Shown: positions 26,669 through 35,898, numbered from the stretch's first letter. The stretch is DNA of 64,000 bases from Jiella soli (GCF_020615385.1 NZ_JAJAVB010000022.1:216735-280734); one strand, 5' to 3'. Notes: generated from the sequence alone by a model not told the origin. Program-made: numbers and translations.

Positions 26669-28746
26669 CCTGGTCCATCGCCTTCCAGCCGTTCTTCTCC
26701 TGGCCGGTTATCGCGGCACTCGCCGTCCCGGCGGTCCTCCTCGCCCTGGCGCTGCTCCTTGCCCGCACCCATGGCGCGCTGGTGCGCATCGTCGCGATCT
26801 CGGCGCTGCTTCTCGCCCTGGTCAATCCGGTCGTGCTGCGCGAGGAGCGCGACCCCCTGAAGAGCGTCGTCGCCCTCGTCGTCGACCGCAGCCAGAGCCA
26901 GACCATCGGCGATCGCACGAAGCAGACCGATGCCACCGAGGCCGCGCTGAAGCAGAGCCTCGCCCGCTTCCCCGAATTCGAGGTGCGCACGGTGGAGGCC
27001 AAGACCTCCGGATCGCCGCAGGACGACGCCACGACGGCGCTGTTTTCCGCGCTCTCGGGCGCGCTGAAGGACGTCTCGCCCGCCCGCGTCGCCGGCGCGA
27101 TCATGGTCACCGACGGGCAGATCCACGACATTCCGGCCAAGGCCGAGGCGCTCGGCTTCGACGCGCCCGTGCACGGGCTGATCACGGGCGCACCGGACGA
27201 GTTCGACCGGCGCATCGAGATCACCACCTCCCCGCGCTTCGGGCTCGTCGACGAGGACCAGACGATCAACTATCGGGTGGTCGAGGAGGGCAAGGGCGCC
27301 TCCACCGATCCGGTCGAGGTCCAGGTCTTCCTCAATGGCGATCTCATCACCCGCCAGATGGCGCGGCCCGGCAGCGACACCTCGGTGACGTTCCAGCTTC
27401 CCCGCGCCGGCAAGAACATCGTCGAACTGTCGGCGGCGCGCGAATCCCGCGAGATCACGCCGGTCAACAACCGCGCCATCGCGATCGTCGACGGCATCCG
27501 CGAGAATCTGCGCGTCCTCCTCGTCTCGGGCGAGCCGCATGCGGGCGAGCGCACCTGGCGCAACCTCCTGAAGTCCGACGCTGCGGTCGACCTCGTCCAC
27601 TTCACCATCCTGCGTCCGCCGGAAAAGCAGGACGGCACGCCGATCGACGAACTCTCGCTGATCGCCTTCCCGACGCGGGAGCTCTTCGTCGAGAAGATCG
27701 ACGATTTCGACCTGATCATCTTCGATCGCTATCAGGAGCGCGGTGTCCTGCCCTCGCTCTATTTCGACTACATCGCCCAATACGTGCAGAAGGGGGGTGC
27801 GATGCTGATCGCGGCGGGCCCCGAATATGCCGGCAATGAGAGCGTTGCGCTCACCCCGCTGCAACAGGTCCTTCCCGCCCTGCCGACGGGCCAGGTCGAC
27901 GAGAAGCCGTTCTATCCGCAGGTCTCGAAGCTCGGCGCCAAGCACCCGGTGACCCGCGACCTGCCGGGCTCGAACAGCGAGCCGCCGGACTGGAGCCAGT
28001 GGTTCCGGACGATCGATGTCGGCAGCACCGAGGGCGAGACCGTGATGACCGGCGCGGACGACAAGCCGCTGCTCGTCCTCAACCGGGTCGGGGAAGGCCG
28101 CATCGCCCTCCTCCTCTCCGACCAGGAATGGCTGTGGTCGCGCGGGTTTGAGGGCGGCGGCCCGCATGTCGCCCTGTTCCGGCGCCTCGCACACTGGCTG
28201 ATGAAGGAACCGGAGCTCGAGGAAGAGGCGCTCGACGCCGATGCCCGCGGCTCCGACCTCGTCGTCACCCGCCAGACGATCGGCGACGATCCCGGGCCGG
28301 CGACAGTGCTGACGCCCTCGGGCAAGGCCGTCCAGCTGCCGCTGAAGGAGGTGGAGGCCGGCCGCTGGGAGGGAACGCTGAAGACCGACGAGCTCGGGCT
28401 GTTCCAGGCGGCGAACGGCGAACTCAGGGCGCTCGCCAATGTCGGGCCGGTCAATCCCCGCGAATATCGCGAGGCGATCTCGACGCCGGACAAGCTCGCC
28501 CCGATCGCGGATGCGACGAGAGGCAGCGTGCGGCGCGTGGCGGATGCCGCGGGTGAGGTGACGGTGCCGCGGATCGTGCCGGTGAGCGGGCGGGCGAATG
28601 CCGACGGGCGCGACTGGATCGGCCTGAAGACCACCGACGAGACGGTGCTGCGGGGCGTCGACCGCACGCCGCTCTTCGCCGGCTTCCTCGGTCTCGCCGT
28701 TCTCCTTCTGGCGCTGTCGGCGACCTGGTATCGCGAGGGGCGCTAG
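26665..28746 (+). CDS. Large membrane protein of the MoxR operon (vWA/glutamine-amidotransferase-like)
   Basis: A 693-residue protein with two N-terminal helices (about 10-33 and 39-56), a periplasmic region that begins like a vWA domain (VVALVVDRSQSQT, about 68-80), an amidotransferase-like segment (FDLIIFDRYQERGVLP, about 352-367) and a C-terminal helix (about 668-686). Such proteins close MoxR-DUF58-DUF4159 operons in alphaproteobacteria and their job is unknown. The start overlaps the previous stop by four bases. No nucleophilic cysteine typical of active class I amidotransferases is evident. Confidence 0.85.
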   Translation: MTWSIAFQPFFSWPVIAALAVPAVLLALALLLARTHGALVRIVAISALLLALVNPVVLREERDPLKSVVALVVDRSQSQTIGDRTKQTDATEAALKQSLARFPEFEVRTVEAKTSGSPQDDATTALFSALSGALKDVSPARVAGAIMVTDGQIHDIPAKAEALGFDAPVHGLITGAPDEFDRRIEITTSPRFGLVDEDQTINYRVVEEGKGASTDPVEVQVFLNGDLITRQMARPGSDTSVTFQLPRAGKNIVELSAARESREITPVNNRAIAIVDGIRENLRVLLVSGEPHAGERTWRNLLKSDAAVDLVHFTILRPPEKQDGTPIDELSLIAFPTRELFVEKIDDFDLIIFDRYQERGVLPSLYFDYIAQYVQKGGAMLIAAGPEYAGNESVALTPLQQVLPALPTGQVDEKPFYPQVSKLGAKHPVTRDLPGSNSEPPDWSQWFRTIDVGSTEGETVMTGADDKPLLVLNRVGEGRIALLLSDQEWLWSRGFEGGGPHVALFRRLAHWLMKEPELEEEALDADARGSDLVVTRQTIGDDPGPATVLTPSGKAVQLPLKEVEAGRWEGTLKTDELGLFQAANGELRALANVGPVNPREYREAISTPDKLAPIADATRGSVRRVADAAGEVTVPRIVPVSGRANADGRDWIGLKTTDETVLRGVDRTPLFAGFLGLAVLLLALSATWYREGR

Positions 28747-28881
28747 CGCAACGAACGCCGTCCACCGAGGATGGAGAAGTAACTGCATTACAATCTGGCG
28801 GCGCCATGCCAACCGTTTGTAAGGCGATGTCGAACAGGCCGGAGAGTGCGGACGCACGCCCGGGCGTTCGCCATCTGTCCA

Positions 28882-30114
28882 ATGCTTCGCGAATTCGGTA
28901 GAAGGACAGGACACCCGCCCTGTCGGAACGAGCTTTCCTTGAACCACCTCCCCCCATCATCGGACCCCGCGCGGTCCTGGACCGAGAGCGAGCGGTCGGC
29001 ACGGCTCGTCGAGTACGGCATTCTCGACACGCCGCGCGAATCCGATTTTGACGATCTCGCGGAGATCGCCGCCGAGGTGTGCGACACCCCGATCGCGGTC
29101 GTGAACTTCGTCGATTCGGCGCGGCAGTTCTTCAAGGCGGAAGTCGGCCTCGGCGTGCGCGAGACGCCTCTCGCGACCTCTTTCTGCGGCCACGCGATCC
29201 TCGCCGACGACATGATGATCGTGCCAGACGCCACCAAGGACAAGCGCTTCGAGGGCAATCCGCTTGTGGCCGAGGGGCCGAAGCTTCGCTTCTATGCCGG
29301 GGCGATCCTGAAGACGCGGGACGGCGTTCCGCTCGGCACGATGTGCGTCCTCGACTACCGGCCGCGCACGCTCTCCGAGCACCAGATCCGGACGCTGAAG
29401 CTCCTCGCCCGCGAGGCGATGACGCAGCTCGAACTGCGGCGCACGCTTGCCGAGAAGGATCGTGCGCTGGCGCAGGCGCAGGCCCTGGCCGCAGATCTGC
29501 ACGAGACGCAGCAGCGCCAGCTCGACATCACCCACGAGCTCTCGCACCGGATGAAGAACTCTCTCGCAATGGTTCAGGCGATCGTCTCGCAGAGCCTGCG
29601 GCGCGTCACATCGATCGGGGATGCCCGCCGGACGATCTCCGAGCGGCTCGCGGCCCTCGGCCGGGCTCAGGACATTCTGGTCCGGCCGGGTTCGTCGACG
29701 ATCGGGATCGGTGAGGTCGTCGAGATCGCGCTCGGTCCGCATCGCTCCGGCGAGGGCCGATTTCGGATCGAAGGCGACGATCGGATCGAGCTCACGGCGC
29801 AACAGGCGCTCGGCCTCTCCCTCGGGCTCCACGAACTCGCGACCAACGCCATGAAATATGGCGCCCTGTCTTCGGAATGCGGCCGCGTGGACATTCACTG
29901 GTCGAACGGGAAAGACCAGTTTCGCTTCGAATGGGCCGAGAGTGGCGGCCCGCCGGTGACGCAACCGCCGCAGCTGGGCTTCGGTTCGCAGCTGATGGAA
30001 CGGATCGTCGCACCGTATTTCGACGGCGTGTCGCAGCTCAGCTTCGATCCCGCCGGGCTGCGCTTCACCCTCGAGGGCGGGGCCATCGGAGAGGCCTCCG
30101 TGGAGGGCGGCTGA
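28882..30114 (+). CDS. GAF domain HWE-family sensor histidine kinase
   Basis: A soluble sensor of about 410 residues. The N-terminal GAF domain (about 40-190) runs from RLVEYGILDTPRESDFDDLA to PLGTMCVLDYRPR. A short coiled coil follows, then an HWE kinase core with phosphorylatable His in HELSHRMKNSLAMVQAI, N-box GLHELATNAMKYGALS, the WAE signature and a GFGSQLMERIV block. HWE kinases are typical of Rhizobiales and often feed light, redox or general-stress responses. No response regulator is adjacent. The start is uncertain: the ATG at 28882 is used here, and a GTG at 28846 is in frame. Confidence 0.88.
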   Translation: MLREFGRRTGHPPCRNELSLNHLPPSSDPARSWTESERSARLVEYGILDTPRESDFDDLAEIAAEVCDTPIAVVNFVDSARQFFKAEVGLGVRETPLATSFCGHAILADDMMIVPDATKDKRFEGNPLVAEGPKLRFYAGAILKTRDGVPLGTMCVLDYRPRTLSEHQIRTLKLLAREAMTQLELRRTLAEKDRALAQAQALAADLHETQQRQLDITHELSHRMKNSLAMVQAIVSQSLRRVTSIGDARRTISERLAALGRAQDILVRPGSSTIGIGEVVEIALGPHRSGEGRFRIEGDDRIELTAQQALGLSLGLHELATNAMKYGALSSECGRVDIHWSNGKDQFRFEWAESGGPPVTQPPQLGFGSQLMERIVAPYFDGVSQLSFDPAGLRFTLEGGAIGEASVEGG

Positions 30115-30126
30115 CCCCCTTCCAGC

Positions 30127-30645
30127 CTATCGCCCGGCCGAGATCCGCCGCGGCCAGACCGCGCCCGAAACGTTCGCCAGCGCTCCGTCGACGAGTTCCA
30201 GGCCCAGCACCCGCCGCGGATCGACCGGGCCGGGCAGGAACACCGACCCCGGCGGCAACGGACGATAGCCAAGCGGCGCGTAATAGGGCGGATCGCCGAC
30301 GAGGACGATCGAGGCTTCGCCGGCGTCCTTTGCCGCCGTGGCGGCCATCCGCATCAGCGCCCGTCCCGCCCCCTTGTTCTTGTAGGCCGGACGGACCGCG
30401 AGCGGGCCGAGCAGCAGCGACGGCGTCTCCCCGATCCGGATCGGAGTGAGTCGCACCGAGCCGATGATCTTCCCGCCAAGCTCCGCGACGAAGGAGAGCG
30501 ACCGCTCGTGCGCGGCCATCTCGCGCACGCGCTCGGCCGCCCGCGAAAAGCGGCCGGGGCCGAAGGCCTCGTCGGCGATCGCCTCGATGGCGGCGTCATG
30601 AGAGGAAAGCTCCGGCAGGAACCGGACATCGGACAGGGAGAACAT
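30127..30645 (-). CDS. GNAT family N-acetyltransferase
   Basis: A 172-residue acetyltransferase of the YhbS type. The acetyl-CoA loop region is LLGPLAVRPAYKNKGAGRAL (about residues 78-97), followed by VLVGDPPYYAPLGYRPL (about 115-131). The acceptor substrate is unknown. It is convergent with the HWE kinase (12-base gap) and has no operon partner. Confidence 0.85.
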   Translation of the reverse strand: MFSLSDVRFLPELSSHDAAIEAIADEAFGPGRFSRAAERVREMAAHERSLSFVAELGGKIIGSVRLTPIRIGETPSLLLGPLAVRPAYKNKGAGRALMRMAATAAKDAGEASIVLVGDPPYYAPLGYRPLPPGSVFLPGPVDPRRVLGLELVDGALANVSGAVWPRRISAGR

Positions 30646-30963
30646 CGGGCAATCCAGGAGATCTCGGCCGAAAAGCCGCTCTTGCGGCCAGGCGGCCGGC
30701 CATGGCGGGCGACAAGGATCAGCGCCGTTCGGCGCGGCTCTCCATTCGTCGTCGGCACTGGATCATTTCGGAGGCTCCCGGAGGGTCGGCGTGCGTTACC
30801 ATCTCGTCCTTCCGCGGTAAAGCAGGGTAATGGCCGGCACTCGCATTCCGCCCTCCACGGGCTTCATTGACGCTCTGTCGCGATCACGCTGGGGAACGCC
30901 CGTCACCATCTCCTGTTAGCCTTGCGAGACAAGCCGCCGCGAACCCGAACAGGAGGTGAGACG
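30646..30963. other. Intergenic region upstream of glutathionyl-hydroquinone reductase
   Basis: 318 bases between divergent genes. I see no convincing open frame, repeat or strong promoter. The only clear signal is the AGGAGGTGAG ribosome site directly before the ATG at 30964. Confidence 0.5.
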
Positions 30964-31956
30964 ATGGGACTGCTGGTCGACGGAAAATGGCAGGACAAAT
31001 GGTACGACACGAAGTCGACGGGCGGGAAATTCCAGCGCTCGACGACCACCTTCCGGAACTGGATCACCCCGGACGGCGAGCCGGGACCCGACGGGCAGTC
31101 AGCCTTCCCGGCCGAGTTCGGCCGCTATCATCTCTACGTATCGCTCGCCTGTCCCTGGGCGCATCGCACGCTGATCACGCGCAAGCTGAAGAAGCTCGAG
31201 GACGTCATCTCGCTGTCGGTCGTCGACTACCATATGGGCGAGGAAGGCTGGGTCTTTTCCGATCGGCCGGGCGCGATTCCCGACAGCGTCCTCGGCAAGC
31301 AAAGGCTCTACGAGGTCTATCTCGAAGCCGATCCCGACTATACCGGCCGCGTGACCGTCCCCGTCCTGTGGGACAAGAAGACCGGAACGATCGTCAACAA
31401 CGAGTCGGCCGAGATCATCCGCATTCTCAACACCGGCTTCGACGCCTTCGGCGACCCCACCGTCGACATCACGCCCGAGGACCTTTTGGGCGAGATCGAC
31501 GAGATCAACGCGCTCGTCTACGACACCGTCAACAACGGAGTTTACAAGGCTGGCTTCGCGACCACGCAGGAAGCTTATGAAGAGCCGTGCCGCACGCTCT
31601 TCCAGACGCTCGACCGGCTGGAGGAGCTGTTGTCCCGCCAGCGCTACCTCGTTCCCTCGGAGGCCCCGACCGAGGCGGATTGGCGGCTGTTCACGACGCT
31701 GATCCGCTTCGACGCCGTCTATCACGGCCATTTCAAATGCAATCTCAGGCAGATCGCCGACTATCCGAACCTCTTCGGATACATGCTCGAACTCTACCAG
31801 ACGCCCGGTGTCGCCGAGACAGTGAACTTCGAGCACATCAAGGGCCACTATTATACGAGCCACAAGACGATCAACCCGACCGGCATCGTCCCGCTCGGCC
31901 CCGACCAGGACCTCGACCGGCCGCACAATCGCGAGCGCCTCAAGGCTGCCGCCTGA
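30964..31956 (+). CDS. yqjG: Glutathionyl-hydroquinone reductase (xi-class GST)
   Basis: A 330-residue cytoplasmic glutathione transferase that reduces glutathionyl-hydroquinones. The catalytic cysteine is C63 in LACPWAHR, the hallmark of the xi class. VNNESAEIIRILN (about 139-151) is the glutathione-binding block and the C-terminal half is the helical GST domain. The near-perfect AGGAGGTGAG ribosome site fixes the start and predicts strong translation. Hydroquinone detoxification would fit the tyrosinase encoded about 9 kb away, but that link is speculation. Confidence 0.93.
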   Translation: MGLLVDGKWQDKWYDTKSTGGKFQRSTTTFRNWITPDGEPGPDGQSAFPAEFGRYHLYVSLACPWAHRTLITRKLKKLEDVISLSVVDYHMGEEGWVFSDRPGAIPDSVLGKQRLYEVYLEADPDYTGRVTVPVLWDKKTGTIVNNESAEIIRILNTGFDAFGDPTVDITPEDLLGEIDEINALVYDTVNNGVYKAGFATTQEAYEEPCRTLFQTLDRLEELLSRQRYLVPSEAPTEADWRLFTTLIRFDAVYHGHFKCNLRQIADYPNLFGYMLELYQTPGVAETVNFEHIKGHYYTSHKTINPTGIVPLGPDQDLDRPHNRERLKAAA

Positions 31957-31970
31957 CCCCGGCTCTCATA

Positions 31971-32006
31971 CGAAATCTGGCTGGTTCCTTCGGAACGCCG
32001 GATTTC
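31971..32006. repeat. Palindromic dispersed repeat, complete copy
   Basis: A 35-base imperfect palindrome with a ten-base outer stem (GAAATCTGGC / GCCGGATTTC, one wobble), a two-base bulge and an inner GTTCC-TTC-GGAAC hairpin. It lies 15 bases after the reductase stop, between convergent genes. The left 29 bases recur at 18977-19005 on the other strand. It could terminate transcription of yqjG, although the T-run is missing. Confidence 0.65.
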
Positions 32007-32069
32007 AAGGACGCTCATTCGCCGCGCGAGCTTTGATCCGAGGTCCGGCTTGAACAATCGCACCTCGGA

Positions 32070-33164
32070 TCACTCGCCCGAGGCCGTTGCGGAAAGCTGC
32101 CGCGGCGGTCCGCCCGCATCGCCTACGGAAACGGCGCGGGCCGACATCCATTCGGTGGGCGCGTGCCCGGTCACGCGGCGGAATTCGCGGTTGAAGTTCG
32201 ACTTCGTGGCAAAGCCGCTGTCGAGCATGGCGTCGGTGACCGAGCGGCCTGCCGCGATGAGCGCGCAGGCTTCCCGCACGCGGTATCCGTTGACATAGCG
32301 CGAGACGTTTTCGCCCGTCTGGCGGTTGATCGCCTCCGACACCCGCTTTGCCGGCAGGCCGAGCCGGCGGGCGAGACGCGAGAGCGTCAGCTGGCTGTCG
32401 CGGTGGAGCTTCTGTTCGCCGAGCAATGCGGAAAGCTCCGCCATGATCGCGGCGTCGCGCTGGCGCTCGGCCGCATCGTCACGTACCTCTTCGCCGAGGT
32501 CGGCATCCACCTCCATCGCCGGACCGGCGACATCCGCCCCGGCGCCTTGCCGCCGCAGGCTGTTGGAGGCGGCGAGAATGCCGATGAGGAGCAGCGTCGC
32601 GCTCGTTCCCAGGCTGACGATCCAGCTCTTCAGCCAGCCCGCGCCGAGCCCCACGGCGAGGCTGATCGCCATGTCGCTGAGCGCCGATGCGATCAGCATC
32701 GCGCCGATCGCCCGCCAGACGAGCGGCGGCCAGTCACCGGCGTCGAGCCGCGCCTCCGGCAGAGCATCGGCCCCGGCGCGGAGCGCGAGGAGCATCGCCG
32801 CCCCATAGCCGGCGAAGATCGTCACCACAGCCGCGTCGACGGCTGCCCGCGCGGTCCAGACGCAGAAGCCGACGAAGGCCGGGGCAAGGAGATGCAGCAG
32901 CGCCTCCGCTCCCGGCCGCCCATGCCCCTGCGCATGTCTCAGCGCGAGCCAGGCGAGCGGCGGGATCATCATGGCCGTCACAGGCTGGACGAGGCGGAAT
33001 GCGGCCACCCCGTAATGCTGCGCCAGCGCATTGACGACGCCCTGGACGATGCAGGCGAAGAGCAGCAGCGCCAGCGGGGCGGCGATCCGGCGGCCGGCAA
33101 GAAGGCGCGTCAGGAGGTAGGCAAGGACGAGCGAGACGACGATCGAGATCGGCAGGGCAAGCAT
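32070..33164 (-). CDS. Membrane-anchored AraC-family transcriptional regulator
   Basis: A 364-residue protein with about six or seven hydrophobic segments in the first 220 residues, then a cytoplasmic AraC/XylS DNA-binding domain (about 265-350). Two helix-turn-helix motifs are visible: LTLSRLARRLGLPAKRVSEA and SVTDAMLDSGFATKSNFNRE. The membrane part probably senses an envelope or lipophilic signal directly. The ATG at 33164 has GGAG at good spacing; a longer frame to 33308 runs through the divergent promoter region. It is divergent from an exported hydrolase that is its likely target. Confidence 0.88.
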   Translation of the reverse strand: MLALPISIVVSLVLAYLLTRLLAGRRIAAPLALLLFACIVQGVVNALAQHYGVAAFRLVQPVTAMMIPPLAWLALRHAQGHGRPGAEALLHLLAPAFVGFCVWTARAAVDAAVVTIFAGYGAAMLLALRAGADALPEARLDAGDWPPLVWRAIGAMLIASALSDMAISLAVGLGAGWLKSWIVSLGTSATLLLIGILAASNSLRRQGAGADVAGPAMEVDADLGEEVRDDAAERQRDAAIMAELSALLGEQKLHRDSQLTLSRLARRLGLPAKRVSEAINRQTGENVSRYVNGYRVREACALIAAGRSVTDAMLDSGFATKSNFNREFRRVTGHAPTEWMSARAVSVGDAGGPPRQLSATASGE

Positions 33165-33235
33165 CGGAGGCTCCGGTGATGTCGCGGCGATCGATACGCC
33201 TTGAACGCGATCGGCGCGACCTCGAACCGGATCAA

Positions 33236-33256
33236 GGACGCCGGATTTCGGCGTCC
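33236..33256. promoter_or_regulatory. Perfect inverted repeat between the AraC regulator and the hydrolase
   Basis: Eight-base perfect arms GGACGCCG and CGGCGTCC around GATTT, in the middle of the 149-base divergent region. Its place makes it a candidate operator for the AraC-type regulator or a 5' UTR hairpin of the hydrolase mRNA. Confidence 0.45.
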
Positions 33257-33313
33257 GCCGCAGGAATGCCGGCGGCCCTGGAGCCTTCGACCATTGTTCA
33301 AGGAACACCCGTC

Positions 33314-34423
33314 ATGACCATACGCCGCCCTCTCCTCGCGGGAATCGCAGCCCTCCTTCTCGCCAGCGCCGCGCATGCCGCATCACCGGCGGGCGTCTCG
33401 CCGCATGCCGGCTCGGTGGCCACAGAGACCGCCTTGCAGCTTCCCGGCTACGACCGCTTCGACATCAGGGCGAAGCACCGCTCCGTCCTCGTCGCGGGCT
33501 CCATCTGGTATCCGGCCGCAGCCCGCACCTATGCCGTCCCGATCGGCGCCAATCCCGTCTTCGAAGGCACCGAGGCGCTGGTGGGCGCTGCGGCGCAGAC
33601 GGGCCGGCATCCGCTGATCCTCCTGTCGCACGGCTCCGGCGGCAACATGGACGGGCTCGGCTGGCTGTCGTCGGAACTCGCCCTGCGCGGCGCCCTCGTC
33701 GTCGCCGTCAACCATCCCGGCACGACATCGGGCGATTCCTCGCCGCGCCGCACGCCTCGCATCGACGAACGGGCGAAGGACCTCAGCGCCGCGCTCGACA
33801 CCATTCTCGCCGATCCGACCTTCGGCCCGCTGGTCGACCAGCGCCGCATCAGCGCCCTCGGCTTCTCGCTGGGCGGAACCGCCGTCCTCGACCTTGTCGG
33901 CGGCCATTTCGAGCGGGCAAAGTTCCGCGACTACTGCAAGGCGTTCAGCGAACAGGGCGACTGCGTCTTCTTCACGAAGGGCGGGGTCGATTTCGACCGT
34001 CTGCCGCAGGAGATGGAGGCGGACGTCCGCGACCCCCGCATCGCGTCCGTCGTCGCCGTCGAGCCCGGCCTGACCGATGCGCTGTCGGAGGCCAGCGCGA
34101 AGGCCATGACGCTGCCGATGCTCCTCGTCGGCTTCGGGGCTCCCGATCCATCGCGGGCGGTGGACGTCACGGCCTCCGGCAGCAACCTTCTCGACCGTCT
34201 CTCGAACGCAACCTACGAGATGATCCGGCCGGCGGTCCATTTCAGCTTTCTCGGCCTGTGCAAGCCGGACGCTGCGAAGCTTCTGCGGGAGGCACAGGAC
34301 GACCCCGTCTGCACCGACCCGGACGGCGCCGACCGGCGGAAGATCCATGCCGAGGTGATCGATTCCGTGGCGCGGTTCCTCGGCCTTGCCGAGCCGGTCC
34401 GGGCTGGCGAAGCTCACCAGTAG
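33314..34423 (+). CDS. Exported alpha/beta hydrolase (dienelactone hydrolase / PAF-acetylhydrolase-like)
   Basis: A 369-residue exported hydrolase. A signal peptide ends at AHA near residue 22. An oxyanion-hole block HPLILLSHGSGGNMDG (about 99-114) and the nucleophile elbow GFSLGG (about 178-183) are clear. A catalytic Asp/His pair is likely further on (VHFSFLG near 310). AAGGA precedes the ATG at good spacing. The substrate is unknown, probably an ester or lipid-like compound. It is divergent from a membrane AraC regulator and overlaps the convergent NUDIX gene by ten bases at their 3' ends. Confidence 0.85.
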   Translation: MTIRRPLLAGIAALLLASAAHAASPAGVSPHAGSVATETALQLPGYDRFDIRAKHRSVLVAGSIWYPAAARTYAVPIGANPVFEGTEALVGAAAQTGRHPLILLSHGSGGNMDGLGWLSSELALRGALVVAVNHPGTTSGDSSPRRTPRIDERAKDLSAALDTILADPTFGPLVDQRRISALGFSLGGTAVLDLVGGHFERAKFRDYCKAFSEQGDCVFFTKGGVDFDRLPQEMEADVRDPRIASVVAVEPGLTDALSEASAKAMTLPMLLVGFGAPDPSRAVDVTASGSNLLDRLSNATYEMIRPAVHFSFLGLCKPDAAKLLREAQDDPVCTDPDGADRRKIHAEVIDSVARFLGLAEPVRAGEAHQ

Positions 34424-34875
34424 GGCACGACCTCACGCTCGCCGGTGAGCTCTGCGAGCCGCCGGCGGGTCGCGTCCGTCGTTGCCTCCGGCAAGGCGTC
34501 CGGCGGAAAGAATCCGGCCTCGGCGATCTCCCGGTCCGGCCGCTTCGGCGCGGTCTGGCGAAGCGCGCGGCATTGATAGAAGAGGACGTGGTCCCGGTTC
34601 GAGGCGTTACGGTTGAAATGGACCGAAACCAGATCGGGCCCGCCTTCGAGTTCGATATTTCCTTCCTCCATCAATTCCCGGCGCATCGCCTCTTCCGCCG
34701 TCTCGCCCGGGTCGACGCCGCCGCCCGGCATGTACCAGCCGGAGACGTAGGTGTGGCGCACGAGGAAGACTTGACCCCTCTCGTCGAAGACCGCCGCCCG
34801 CACGCCGAGCGTCACCGGTCTCGCCACGAGATGAACGCCGTGCATCGCGCGGATCAGCACTTTCTCCAGGAACAT
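34414..34875 (-). CDS. NUDIX hydrolase
   Basis: A 153-residue protein with a canonical NUDIX box starting GGGVDPGETAEEAMRRELME (about residues 51-70) and preceded by SGWYMPGG. Substrate cannot be predicted. Its 3' end overlaps the convergent hydrolase gene. The gene is divergent from the metallophosphoesterase with 60 bases between the starts. Confidence 0.88.
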   Translation of the reverse strand: MFLEKVLIRAMHGVHLVARPVTLGVRAAVFDERGQVFLVRHTYVSGWYMPGGGVDPGETAEEAMRRELMEEGNIELEGGPDLVSVHFNRNASNRDHVLFYQCRALRQTAPKRPDREIAEAGFFPPDALPEATTDATRRRLAELTGEREVVPYW

Positions 34876-34935
34876 CGGTTTCTCTCGCGCTTGTCAGGCC
34901 TAGAATACAACGGGTTATCTAGCAGGAACCGGATC

Positions 34936-35898
34936 ATGTTTCGCCTCGCCCATCTCTCGGACGTCCATCTCGGCCCGCTGCCGCAGCTTTCGCTTCGAGA
35001 ACTCGCGTCGAAGCGCGTGACCGGCTGGTACAACTGGCAGCGCAACCGGCGCCGAATGATGTTCGGCGACACGCTGAGCGATCTCGTTCAGGACCTCAAG
35101 GAAGAGGATCCCGATCACATCGCGGTCACCGGCGATCTCGTGAACCTCGCCACCAAGAAGGAGACGGTCGCCTCCGGGATCTGGCTGCGCGACCTCGGTC
35201 CGCCGCGCGACGTCTCGCTGATCCCCGGCAATCACGACGCCTATGTGCCGGGCGCGCTGAAACGCTCCTATCGCGAGTGGTACCCCTATATGATCGGGGA
35301 CGATCCGCTCCAGGCGACCGATTCGTCCTTTCCCTACATGCGGATCCGCGAGAACGTCGCGATCCTCGGAGTCTCGACGGCCGAGGCGACGGCGCCCTTC
35401 TTCGCCACCGGCACGTTCAAGCGCGGCCAGGCGCTGCGGCTTGCAAAGCTTCTGGAGACGGCCCACGCGCTCGGCCTCTTCCGCGTGGTGATGATCCATC
35501 ATCCGCCGATCTCGGGCTCGACCTCCTGGCACAAACGGCTGATCGGCAAGCAGTTCTTTTCGAAGGTCATGCGCGAGATCGGCGCCGAACTCGTGCTGCA
35601 CGGCCACACGCATCTCGACACGCTCCATTGGCTGCACGGGCCGGACCGGCAGATCCCGGTGGTGGGCGTGCCTTCGGCCAGCCAGGCGCCCGGCGGCGAA
35701 AACCCGGCATCGCGCTACAATCTGTTCGAGATCTCGGGCGGCCCTGCGACCTGGACGCTGATCCAGCGAGAGCGCGGCGCGCGCGAGGACGGGAACGGAA
35801 TTGGGTGGATCAGGGAGCGGGAACTCCTCACCGACGGCCGGGTGATCGACGCGCGCCCGCGCGAGGACGCCAGGCCCGCGGCCGAGCCGGCAGGCTGA
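34936..35898 (+). CDS. Calcineurin-like metallophosphoesterase
   Basis: A 320-residue phosphoesterase with the full metal-binding motif set: HLSDVHLG (D9, H11), AVTGDLVN (about 63-70), IPGNHDAY (about 96-103), IHHPP (about 193-197) and LHGHTHLD (about 220-227). It probably hydrolyses a phosphodiester, but the substrate is unknown. AGGA eight bases before the ATG supports the start. The tail after residue 290 is polar and poorly conserved. Confidence 0.88.
   Translation: MFRLAHLSDVHLGPLPQLSLRELASKRVTGWYNWQRNRRRMMFGDTLSDLVQDLKEEDPDHIAVTGDLVNLATKKETVASGIWLRDLGPPRDVSLIPGNHDAYVPGALKRSYREWYPYMIGDDPLQATDSSFPYMRIRENVAILGVSTAEATAPFFATGTFKRGQALRLAKLLETAHALGLFRVVMIHHPPISGSTSWHKRLIGKQFFSKVMREIGAELVLHGHTHLDTLHWLHGPDRQIPVVGVPSASQAPGGENPASRYNLFEISGGPATWTLIQRERGAREDGNGIGWIRERELLTDGRVIDARPREDARPAAEPAG

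Noticed and set aside
21880-28746. MoxR operon as part of methanol oxidation regulation
   Set aside because: The DUF58/DUF4159 partners define a general envelope-type MoxR operon; the name alone does not link it to xoxF 19 kb away.
24260-28947. Two long minus-strand open frames (801 and 777 codons) opposite the MoxR operon
   Set aside because: They mirror the two coding genes, contain repeated Arg/Asp/Val-rich sequence and no domain.
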